IMG/VR virus record: IMGVR_UViG_3300042904_000139
Coordinates: 1-22,922 of that record
Reading direction: 5' to 3' (one strand)
Length of the DNA stretch: 22,922 bases
Source of the DNA: a virus
The translations under genes were made by a program, and so were the position numbers. Positions 5,905 through 12,138 of this stretch are shown here, one piece after another (position 1 is the first letter of the stretch; each line of letters opens with the position of its first letter). The notes beneath the pieces were generated by a model. That model was given only the letters and a program-made list of their open reading frames with translations, was not told the DNA's origin and ran no database searches.

Positions 5905-6561
5905 ATGAGTGAACAGAAGCGTGAACCCTTAACGTCCCCGAAGGGTGTGGCCAAGTGGATCACCATTAACCAGCCCGACACGAAGTTCAAAGACGAGGGC
6001 GAGTACCGCGTGTCGCTGTTGCTGAAGGGCAAGGATGCCGACACGTTGAAGGCGAAGATCGACGAAGCGATTCGTCTGTCCATCGTCGAGGCCAAAGCGA
6101 ACAAGGACAACGCGAAGCACAAGACCATCAAGGCTTCACAGTATGTCCCGTACGCTGCCGACACGGACAAGGAAGGGAACGAGACCGGCTTCACCGCGTT
6201 CAAGTTCACGGCGAAAGCCAGCGGTGTCAGCAAGAAGACCAAGAAGGAGTGGACCTTCAAGCCTCGCGTGTTCGATGCCAAGGGTGTCCCCATGAACATC
6301 GACAAGACGCAGGTGTGGGGTGGTTCCACCGTCAAGGTTGCCTTCGAGATCGTGCCCTACGGCGTTCGTCAGTACTCACCGACGATGGGCGTGGGCGTGA
6401 GCTTGAAGTTCTCGGCGGTGCAAATCCTCGACCTCAAGACCGGAACCGGCAAAGACGCGAAGGCGTTCGGGTTCGGTGAGGAAGAGGGCTACAGCCAGGG
6501 TGCCTTCACTGACGCGGAAGCAGAGTCCGCACAGGCAGGCGACGAGAGTGAGGAATTTTAA
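5905..6561 (+). CDS. Single-stranded DNA-binding protein (T7 gp2.5-like)
   Basis: A 218-residue protein (T7 gp2.5: 232) with the OB-fold layout of this family. It starts with L-T-S-P-K-G-V-A-K-W-I-T and has a long lysine-rich centre. The acidic tail ends D-E-S-E-E-F. The terminal aromatic residue after acidic residues is the hallmark that gp2.5 uses to contact the DNA polymerase and helicase. It coats ssDNA and coordinates the replisome. ATG 5905 follows TTGGAGGA. An in-frame ATG at 5848 lies inside the previous reading frame and lacks conserved sequence. Its end overlaps the endonuclease gene. Confidence 0.93.
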   Translation: MSEQKREPLTSPKGVAKWITINQPDTKFKDEGEYRVSLLLKGKDADTLKAKIDEAIRLSIVEAKANKDNAKHKTIKASQYVPYAADTDKEGNETGFTAFKFTAKASGVSKKTKKEWTFKPRVFDAKGVPMNIDKTQVWGGSTVKVAFEIVPYGVRQYSPTMGVGVSLKFSAVQILDLKTGTGKDAKAFGFGEEEGYSQGAFTDAEAESAQAGDESEEF

Positions 6562-6955
6562 TCGCTGGCGAAACTTCAACCGGCAACGTCAACAAAGCGG
6601 GAAGCGATCTGGATTGGAGGTCCAGGTCGCTGCCCAACTCGACAAGCTCGGTGTGAAGTACGCCTATGAACCGAAGGACGGCAAGATTGATTACGTCAAG
6701 CACGAGGAAAAGAAATATGCACCGGACTTCGTGCTGGACAGATTCATTGTCGAGACCAAGGGGGAGTTCACATCCAAGGATCGGAAGAAACATCTTCTGA
6801 TCAAGGAACAACACCCCGACCTCGACATTCGCTTCGTCTTCTCAAATCCAAATCAACGCATCGGCAAGGGGAGTAACACGACGTACGCGATGTGGTGCGA
6901 CAAGCACGGCTTCATGTACGCGAAGGGTTTCATCCCTGTGGAGTGGCTCACATGA
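6548..6955 (+). CDS. Endonuclease I, Holliday-junction resolvase (T7 gp3-like)
   Basis: A 135-residue protein from GTG 6548, near the T7 size of 149. It cuts branched DNA and contributes to host DNA breakdown. The catalytic set is complete: Glu24 (S-G-L-E), Asp60 (P-D-F), Glu69 and Lys71 (V-E-T-K-G), followed by the family-typical D-R-K-K-H-L-L-I-K-E-Q-H-P segment. The start is not certain. GTG 6548 gives the length and N-terminus expected of the family and overlaps SSB by 14 bases; another GTG at 6476 would add 24 basic residues with no counterpart in T7. The stop overlaps the next gene as ATGA. Confidence 0.93.
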   Translation: MRNFNRWRNFNRQRQQSGKRSGLEVQVAAQLDKLGVKYAYEPKDGKIDYVKHEEKKYAPDFVLDRFIVETKGEFTSKDRKKHLLIKEQHPDLDIRFVFSNPNQRIGKGSNTTYAMWCDKHGFMYAKGFIPVEWLT

Positions 6956-7164
6956 TTTCAATGAACAGATGGTATCGCGTTCGGGAGCGGTCGCGAACAT
7001 ACGGATTTCCTAGCGGACCAAAGCAGACGTTTGTCGGCGTCGTCCGTGTCCGTGTCAGCCCATCGCACACTCACTACCTGGAGACCAGGAGCGGCAACAA
7101 GTACATCGTCCGCAACACCTGGGTTGTCTGCCAGATCAAGGGTGGGGACTGGATTGATCCGTGA
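6952..7164 (+). CDS. Hypothetical small basic protein (70 aa)
   Basis: ATG 6952 overlaps the endonuclease stop and its own stop overlaps the lysozyme GTG, so it is locked in a coupled cassette. The sequence alternates hydrophobic and polar residues (F-V-G-V-V-R-V-R-V, Y-I-V-R-N-T-W-V-V), suggesting a small beta-barrel. It is strongly basic. No homologue is recognised. In T7 short genes also sit between gp3 and gp3.5. Confidence 0.65.
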   Translation: MISMNRWYRVRERSRTYGFPSGPKQTFVGVVRVRVSPSHTHYLETRSGNKYIVRNTWVVCQIKGGDWIDP

Positions 7165-7601
7165 GAAAGGCAACCAACTACATCGTCGTCCACTGCTCCG
7201 CTACGAAGGCGAGCGCAACGAAGGTGGACGCAAAAGAGATCGACCGATGGCACCGGCAAAGAGGGTGGCTGATGATCGGCTACCACTTTGTGATCACACG
7301 TGATGCCACGTTGCAGAAAGGACGGGAACTGAATGCGGCAGGGGCGCACGTCGCGGGGCATAACCACGAGTCTATCGGGGTTTGCCTTGTTGGGGGAATC
7401 GCCAACGACGGATCACCGGAAGACAACTTCACGAAGGAACAGAAGGATGTCCTTCTCGCAATTCTTCGTGAACTGCGTGCGGTCTATCCGAAGGCTCGCA
7501 TCATCGGACACTACGAACTAGAGCCGAAGAAAGCGTGCCCGTCATTCAACGTACAGCAGTGGCTCAAAGACAAACCCGAACTGAAGGAGGTGGTGCATTG
7601 A
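7161..7601 (+). CDS. N-acetylmuramoyl-L-alanine amidase (T7 lysozyme, gp3.5-like)
   Basis: A 146-residue zinc amidase that cleaves the amide bond between muramic acid and the peptide stem. In T7 it also inhibits the RNA polymerase. Zinc ligands are His11, His117 and Cys126, with Tyr41 (G-Y-H-F) and Lys124 as catalytic partners, at the same relative spacing as T7 H17, Y46, H122, K128 and C130. The N-terminus is about six residues shorter than in T7, where that region contacts the RNA polymerase, so regulation may differ. The start is GTG 7161, overlapping the previous stop as GTGA. The next gene begins TTGA on its stop. Confidence 0.95.
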   Translation: MRKATNYIVVHCSATKASATKVDAKEIDRWHRQRGWLMIGYHFVITRDATLQKGRELNAAGAHVAGHNHESIGVCLVGGIANDGSPEDNFTKEQKDVLLAILRELRAVYPKARIIGHYELEPKKACPSFNVQQWLKDKPELKEVVH

Positions 7602-7987
7602 GACTCTGGCAACTGAAACTGAAGTACGCTGCGAAGAAAGAGAGCCTTCGCAACTGGCTGTTCATCAAGTTTGGTGGACAGGAGGAACTGCGTCGGCGGG
7701 AATGCGCCATGCGGAACTACCTCGCAGACCAACACGCGCAAGCCGTGCGGAGAGAACGCGACCAACTCGCTGCGTTGATCCGCCCGTTGATTCGCGTGAG
7801 TGCCTCGCACAATTTCAACACGTTTGATCTATCGTACACCGTCTCGATCAGCGACTACCTATTGTACAACAGTCGCAATGATCGGAAGGCAATGATCGGA
7901 TACCTCGCAGAGCAGATCGCTCACGAGTTGATGAACGTGCAGCCGGTCAGCCATCAAGGTGTGTCACCGACGTATCGGACACACTAA
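7598..7987 (+). CDS. Hypothetical protein (129 aa), TTG start
   Basis: TTG 7598 follows GAAGGAGG and overlaps the lysozyme stop (TTGA). No ATG gives a sensible reading. The first half is charged and likely helical or coiled (E-E-L-R-R-R-E-C-A-M-R, A-V-R-R-E-R-D-Q-L-A-A-L). The second half is more globular and ends in a Pro/Ser/His tail. Its stop codon TAA overlaps promoter copy 3 (AAGG begins at 7986). No family is recognised. It is the last gene before the terminator at 8010. Confidence 0.7.
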   Translation: MRLWQLKLKYAAKKESLRNWLFIKFGGQEELRRRECAMRNYLADQHAQAVRRERDQLAALIRPLIRVSASHNFNTFDLSYTVSISDYLLYNSRNDRKAMIGYLAEQIAHELMNVQPVSHQGVSPTYRTH

Positions 7988-8001
7988 GGTAACACCTGTA
8001 G
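7986..8001 (+). promoter_or_regulatory. Phage RNA polymerase promoter, copy 3 (before DNA metabolism genes)
   Basis: Exact copy of the 16-base core, with a different left flank (CACACT). The predicted start G is 8001. The hairpin of an intrinsic terminator begins only 9 bases later, so initiation here either reads through or makes an RNA of about 45 bases. Confidence 0.78.
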
Positions 8002-8009
8002 CCAAACGA

Positions 8010-8045
8010 ACCCGAGGGCAATCACGCTCTCGGGTTTTTCTTTTT
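8010..8045 (+). terminator. Intrinsic terminator at end of early cassette
   Basis: ACCCGAG (8010-8016) pairs with CTCGGGT (8029-8035); the helix extends inward by a G-T and two G-C pairs around loop AATCAC. TTTTTCTTTTTC follows. This may act like the T7 early terminator, stopping host RNA polymerase while the phage enzyme starting at copy 3 reads on. Confidence 0.88.
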
Positions 8046-8076
8046 CTAAACCAATCCATCAACGGAGGGAATTTCC

Positions 8077-8355
8077 ATGAACGCAGAAGCCACGGTTCCT
8101 ACACCCAGCATGTTCAACGTCCGCACTGCCGCGAGCCTCATCGCGAGAATCCCGACCACGAATCAATGCCACCCAATCCTCAACCATCTAATCATGAAAG
8201 GCTCGATCAGTCCGTTGGAAGCTGACTCACTGTATCGAGTGAAGCGGCTGACCTCCCGCATTCATGACCTCAAGAAATTGGGCGTGAACATCACGGGAGA
8301 ATTCCGGCGTGACCTGACGGGGAAACGCTATGTCCGCTACTACATCGCAGGCTGA
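8077..8355 (+). CDS. Small winged-helix DNA-binding protein (92 aa)
   Basis: ATG 8077 follows ACGGAGGG. The segment around residues 31-75 (P-I-L-N-H-L-I-M-K-G-S-I-S-P-L-E-A ... R-L-T-S-R-I-H-D-L-K-K-L-G-V-N-I) matches a short helix-turn-helix pattern common in phage proteins: a low-complexity spacer, an eA-type helix, then a recognition helix reading R-x-x-R-I-x-x-L-K-K-x-G. It may regulate transcription at this module boundary or assist replication. It is the first gene after promoter copy 3 and overlaps the primase-helicase start by 26 bases. Confidence 0.75.
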   Translation: MNAEATVPTPSMFNVRTAASLIARIPTTNQCHPILNHLIMKGSISPLEADSLYRVKRLTSRIHDLKKLGVNITGEFRRDLTGKRYVRYYIAG

Positions 8356-9979
8356 GGAATCCCATTTCATTCGGCATGAACCGTGTCCGTCCTGTGGTAG
8401 CCGGAACAACCTGGCTCGCTACAGCGATGGACACGGCCATTGCTTTGGCTGTGGTCACTACGAAAAAGGGGAGGGAGCGCCCTCTGCAGAAGATAGGAGG
8501 TCACGCATCGTGAGCTTAGGACTTGTTGAGGGCGGAGAAATAAAGGCCCTGCAGAAGCGGGGCATCACAGAAGAAACGTGCGCGAAGTTCGGGTATCGCG
8601 TCGGCGCTGACGCCAACGGTGTGCCGGTGCAGATCGCTCCGTACTACGACGCCGACGGAAAGATCATCGCGCAGAAGCTCCGATACAAGGGGAAGGAATT
8701 CACCTGCGCCGGTGAAATGAAGAAAGCAATGCTGTTCGGACAACAGCTATGGCGAGACGGCGGAAAGATGGTCGTGATCACCGAGGGTGAGATCGACGCA
8801 ATGACCATCAGCCAGTTGCAAGGGAACAAGTGGCCGGTCGTATCGCTGCGGAACGGAGCACAAGGTGCCCACCGCTGCGTCAAGAATTCAATCGAGTGGT
8901 TGCAGAACTTCGAGACAGTGGTCCTGGCGTTCGATATGGACGAACCAGGTAAGGAGGCTGTCGAGAAAGTCATTCCACTGTTGCCCCCTGGCAAGGTGAA
9001 AGTCTGGAACATCCCGCTCAAAGACGCGAACGAAATGTTGCTCGCCGGTCGCGAGAAGGAAATCCTCGACGCGATTTGGGGAGCGAAAGTCTACAGGCCG
9101 GACGGCATTGTGAGTGCCGCCGACACGTGGGACTTGGTGATCACCGAAGAACAGAACGCTTGCGTGCCGTATCCGTGGGCTGGTCTCAACACCATGTACG
9201 ACGGAATGCGGTTGCGCGAGATCGTCACCTTCTGTGCTGGCTCCGGCATCGGCAAGTCAGCGGTGTGTCGCGAGATCGCAGCGCACCTGATCACGCTCGG
9301 AGAGAACGTGGGCTACATCGCCCTCGAAGAATCCGTGAAGAAATCCATGCTCGGTCTCATGAGCATCTTCGCGAACAAGCCACTGCATCGGCAGGCGGTT
9401 CGCAGTGTGACAACGCAAGAGGAAATGCGTGCGGCCTGGGAGAAGGTCAAGGATCGAGTGTTCCTCTACGACCATTGGGGCAGCACGGACAGCGACAACC
9501 TGATGAACAAGATTCGCTACCTCGCGCATGGGTGCGGGTGCAAGTGGATCATCCTCGATCACTTGAGCATCGTCGTCAGTGGACAAGCAGAAGGTGAGGA
9601 ACGACGGCTGATTGACAACACCATGACTGCCCTTCGCGGGTTGGTCGAGGAGTTGAACATCGGCATGCTGTTGGTCTCCCACCTAAAGCGACCGGAGGGC
9701 AAGGGCCACGAGGAAGGCGCACAGACTTCACTGGCGCAGCTTCGTGGGTCTGCAGCCATCGGCCAGTTGTCAGACGGAGTGATCGGTGCGGAGCGGAATC
9801 AGCAGGACAAACTGAATTCGCACATCACCACACTTCGCGGACTGAAGAATCGTTACGCAGGCGAGACAGGCATTGCAACGTACCTCTCGTACAACAGGGA
9901 GACCGGACGACTCGTCGAGTTGTCTGAGTGTCCCTTCGTTGACGAAACAGAAGGAGAAGGAAGTGGCACCACTGAGTGA
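8330..9979 (+). CDS. Primase-helicase (T7 gp4-like)
   Basis: A 549-residue bifunctional replication protein (T7 gp4A: 566) that makes RNA primers and unwinds DNA at the fork. Domains in order: zinc-binding domain with C19-x2-C22 and C38-x2-C41; TOPRIM primase with T-E-G-E-I-D-A-M (Glu152, Glu154) and F-D-M-D-E-P-G (Asp202, Asp204); RecA-type helicase with Walker A G-S-G-I-G-K-S (304-310), Walker B W-I-I-L-D (406-410) and an L-R-G-L-K-N-R segment (502-508) corresponding to the arginine finger. The tail is acidic but lacks the terminal Phe found in T7 gp4. ATG 8330 is the only start that retains the zinc domain. Confidence 0.97.
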   Translation: MSATTSQAEESHFIRHEPCPSCGSRNNLARYSDGHGHCFGCGHYEKGEGAPSAEDRRSRIVSLGLVEGGEIKALQKRGITEETCAKFGYRVGADANGVPVQIAPYYDADGKIIAQKLRYKGKEFTCAGEMKKAMLFGQQLWRDGGKMVVITEGEIDAMTISQLQGNKWPVVSLRNGAQGAHRCVKNSIEWLQNFETVVLAFDMDEPGKEAVEKVIPLLPPGKVKVWNIPLKDANEMLLAGREKEILDAIWGAKVYRPDGIVSAADTWDLVITEEQNACVPYPWAGLNTMYDGMRLREIVTFCAGSGIGKSAVCREIAAHLITLGENVGYIALEESVKKSMLGLMSIFANKPLHRQAVRSVTTQEEMRAAWEKVKDRVFLYDHWGSTDSDNLMNKIRYLAHGCGCKWIILDHLSIVVSGQAEGEERRLIDNTMTALRGLVEELNIGMLLVSHLKRPEGKGHEEGAQTSLAQLRGSAAIGQLSDGVIGAERNQQDKLNSHITTLRGLKNRYAGETGIATYLSYNRETGRLVELSECPFVDETEGEGSGTTE

Positions 9980-10334
9980 CACCGGAAAGAAAGCCCTGCT
10001 GCACCTTTGCTACATGACGGTGCGGCAGGTCGCTCCGAAGCACGGCAGCTTTGATTCCCTCACGCAGGCAACAGTGGCGGAGGGGCTGGCTGACAAGCTC
10101 GAACAATTCATCAAGGCACAACCCAACAACAACGTAATGGAGTTCGAAGTCCAAGACGCAGATACGTTCGATTACCTCTGCGACATTCTGGACACACTCC
10201 AAAAGACGCTCCCGTTCATGAACCGCTTCAACGTGGTTCTGCACATCGAGCGTCTCGTAAGGGAGGAACCGAAGGATGCAGCCGCAGCTATTAACCGTGA
10301 TCGAGAAGGAGACTCTGAAGACCTGGACTTCTGA
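9963..10334 (+). CDS. Hypothetical acidic protein (123 aa)
   Basis: GTG 9963 follows GAAGGAGAAGGAA and overlaps the end of the primase-helicase gene by 17 bases. The protein is mainly helical. It contains a small acidic block (M-E-F-E-V-Q-D-A-D-T-F-D-Y-L) and ends E-D-L-D-F, an acidic tail closed by Phe. That ending resembles the replisome-docking tails of T7 gp2.5 and gp4. Its neighbours are helicase and ligase, so an accessory replication role is possible but not shown. Its end overlaps the ligase start by 59 bases. Confidence 0.65.
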   Translation: MAPLSDTGKKALLHLCYMTVRQVAPKHGSFDSLTQATVAEGLADKLEQFIKAQPNNNVMEFEVQDADTFDYLCDILDTLQKTLPFMNRFNVVLHIERLVREEPKDAAAAINRDREGDSEDLDF

Positions 10335-11136
10335 CGAATGGAAGAACTGGCAGATCGAGGCGAAGCGTGATGGCTTCCGGCTTCTGATCGTAGGTGGTGT
10401 CCCGCAGTCCCGCTCCGGTAAACCCCTTCACAACATAGATCACATCCTCAAAGAACTTGGGAACTACTCCAGCGTGGTGTTCGACGGCGAACTTCACGGC
10501 GACACCTGGGAGCAGACCTCTCACGTTGCTCGCGCCTCCAAGTCGGAGCGCGAAGAGAAGCTGACGTACACCATCTTCGATGCTCTGTCCGTCTTCGAGT
10601 GGGAGAACCAACAGTGTGAGCGGCAACTATGGGAACGCCAAGCCGTGTTGCGCCACCACATCAAGCAGACCGAACACATCAGGATCGCCTATCCCTACCA
10701 GTGTCGGAGCTACCAGGAGTTCGAGGGTATGCACGACAGCCATCTAAAGACCGGCTGCGACGGCACGGTGCTGAAGCGCAAGGACTCCCTCTACGAGTTC
10801 AAGCGCACGAAGACCTGGCTGAAGGTGAAGCCTGCGCTCGACTGCGATGCTCTCGTGGTCGACATGGTGGAAGGCACCGGCAAGTACAAGGGGATGCTCG
10901 GTGCGCTCGTCGTACTGCCTGCGCTGAATGGCGTGGACGGCAAGCCTGTCGCTGTGACCACCAAGGTCAGCGGCATGGACGACGATTGCCGACGCGCATG
11001 GTGGGAGCAGAGACACTTCTCCAACGGTGGACCTCTGAACATCATGGGCAAGGTCATCGAAGTGACGTACCGCAAGGTGAACCCAAGCGGTCGTCTCGTC
11101 GAGCCGCGCTTCGTTCGAATCAGGACCGATCTATGA
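10276..11136 (+). CDS. ATP-dependent DNA ligase
   Basis: A 286-residue ligase (T7 gp1.3: 359) that seals nicks between Okazaki fragments. Nucleotidyltransferase motif I is E-A-K-R-D-G-F-R with the adenylated Lys30; motif III is F-D-G-E-L; D-G-T-V-L-K-R and W-L-K-V-K are motifs IV and V; the OB domain ends with R-F-V-R-I-R-T-D. The reduced length leaves the catalytic and OB domains but little N-terminal extension. ATG 10276 follows AAGGGAGGAA. In T7 the ligase is an early gene far from the polymerase; here it lies inside the replication cluster. The stop overlaps the next start as ATGA. Confidence 0.94.
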   Translation: MQPQLLTVIEKETLKTWTSDEWKNWQIEAKRDGFRLLIVGGVPQSRSGKPLHNIDHILKELGNYSSVVFDGELHGDTWEQTSHVARASKSEREEKLTYTIFDALSVFEWENQQCERQLWERQAVLRHHIKQTEHIRIAYPYQCRSYQEFEGMHDSHLKTGCDGTVLKRKDSLYEFKRTKTWLKVKPALDCDALVVDMVEGTGKYKGMLGALVVLPALNGVDGKPVAVTTKVSGMDDDCRRAWWEQRHFSNGGPLNIMGKVIEVTYRKVNPSGRLVEPRFVRIRTDL

Positions 11137-11294
11137 ACCAACAACAACTCGATTGGTACAACGAGGGCGTCATCATGCTGATGGCCCTCATGAACGGTCG
11201 CGGCATCGTTGCTCGGGGAAGTGCCGAAAGGAAAGTCTTCGAGCAATGGCGCATGCGCGGCCATCTGATCGACCAACTAACGGAGGACAAATAG
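11133..11294 (+). CDS. Hypothetical small protein (53 aa)
   Basis: ATG 11133 overlaps the ligase stop by 4 bases, so translation is probably coupled; no strong ribosome binding site is seen. The peptide is helical and soluble (D-W-Y-N-E-G-V-I-M-L-M-A-L-M ... E-R-K-V-F-E-Q-W-R). No family is recognised. Its end provides the CGGAGG binding site for the next gene. Confidence 0.55.
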   Translation: MNQQQLDWYNEGVIMLMALMNGRGIVARGSAERKVFEQWRMRGHLIDQLTEDK

Positions 11295-11296
11295 TC

Positions 11297-11455
11297 ATGG
11301 GCTTTCTGGAAGTCATCACAGTCGTGTTCATCGTTGCAAAGCTGATTGGCGTCATCAACTGGTCGTGGTGGCTGGTGCTGCTGCCGACCCTGATCGAGGG
11401 CGTCATCGTGATTCTGATTGCGTTCTTTCTCCTCGCTACTCGTCCCCGTCGCTAG
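11297..11455 (+). CDS. Small two-helix membrane protein (52 aa)
   Basis: ATG 11297 follows ACGGAGGACA. Residues 5-19 and 24-47 are hydrophobic and separated by N-W-S-W-W, with a basic end (R-P-R-R). The sequence style, a short helix then I-N-W-S-W-W-L-V-L-L-P and a second helix, is common in small phage membrane proteins sometimes labelled Fragile-X-F-like. Function is unknown. Two close segments would be compatible with a holin-like or membrane-associated role, but nothing proves it. Confidence 0.7.
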   Translation: MGFLEVITVVFIVAKLIGVINWSWWLVLLPTLIEGVIVILIAFFLLATRPRR

Positions 11456-11492
11456 TTCCAAACCCTAACAACGCAACTGAAAGGAGGGCCGC

Positions 11493-11921
11493 ATGCTCGG
11501 CATGTGTCTCGCTCCGCTCATTCTCATGGGGCAGATGTTCACCATCGAGACCCCGACGCACAAATCCAAAGAGAACCACGATAGCCAGATCGTCGAAATG
11601 CAAACGTGCGAGACGGGGCTAGGGATGCATGCCAAGGCATCGGCCAATGGCTTCTACGGTCTCGGCTTCCAGTACGGAGTGAAGCTGTTCGAAAGCGGGA
11701 AGTGGAGTGCGGTCCTTCAACCGAAGGCTGGCATGTCCTACGTCGACCATCCGGTCTACGAACTTCCGCAGCGCACGCAGTTCGAAGTCGGTGGGCAACT
11801 CCTTCTCGGCTACGGCAACGCGAGGATGGGAGTTGAGTACTGGCACTTGTCCAACGCAGGCATGACCAAGCCGAACATCGGGCAGGACTTCCTGGTCCTC
11901 TCGATGGGATGGAGGTTCTGA
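11493..11921 (+). CDS. PagL-like outer-membrane beta-barrel (lipid A deacylase family?)
   Basis: A 142-residue protein with a short hydrophobic N-terminus (residues 1-17) and alternating aromatic/glycine strands typical of a beta-barrel, ending with W-R-F as outer-membrane proteins do. Near the C-terminus lies Y-W-H-L-S-N-A-G (His118, Ser120), the hallmark of the PagL lipid A 3-O-deacylase family, which uses a His-Ser-Glu triad. The acidic residue expected 14 positions after the His is Asp132 rather than Glu. Such an enzyme could alter lipid A in infected or lysogenic cells and change host surface properties. ATG 11493 follows AAAGGAGGG. It may be shorter than bacterial PagL, and activity is unproven. 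Confidence 0.7.
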   Translation: MLGMCLAPLILMGQMFTIETPTHKSKENHDSQIVEMQTCETGLGMHAKASANGFYGLGFQYGVKLFESGKWSAVLQPKAGMSYVDHPVYELPQRTQFEVGGQLLLGYGNARMGVEYWHLSNAGMTKPNIGQDFLVLSMGWRF

Positions 11922-12130
11922 TGCTCGAACCATTCGCAAGCTACTTCCTCGTGATCATCATTCACTTCTCTGTCGGAGTGAAAGAGGACTTGAGGATTTT
12001 CGATCCGAAACAAAAACCGATTGAGTCTCTAGCCGCATGTGAGAAGGCGGCAGAGAGAGCAGTCAACTGGCTACACCAGGACTTCGCCAACGTGGAAGCC
12101 CTGTGCGTGCCGGTGAACAAAGTTAGTTAG
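11921..12130 (+). CDS. Hypothetical protein with N-terminal membrane/signal segment (69 aa)
   Basis: ATG 11921 overlaps the previous stop by one base and follows GGAGG at 11911. Residues about 6-20 (A-S-Y-F-L-V-I-I-I-H-F) are hydrophobic; the rest is charged and helical with two cysteines. A secreted or inner-membrane-anchored small protein is likely. Coupling with the PagL-like gene suggests both act at the cell envelope, which is inference. No family is recognised. Confidence 0.65.
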   Translation: MLEPFASYFLVIIIHFSVGVKEDLRIFDPKQKPIESLAACEKAAERAVNWLHQDFANVEALCVPVNKVS

Positions 12131-12138
12131 GAGACCAC

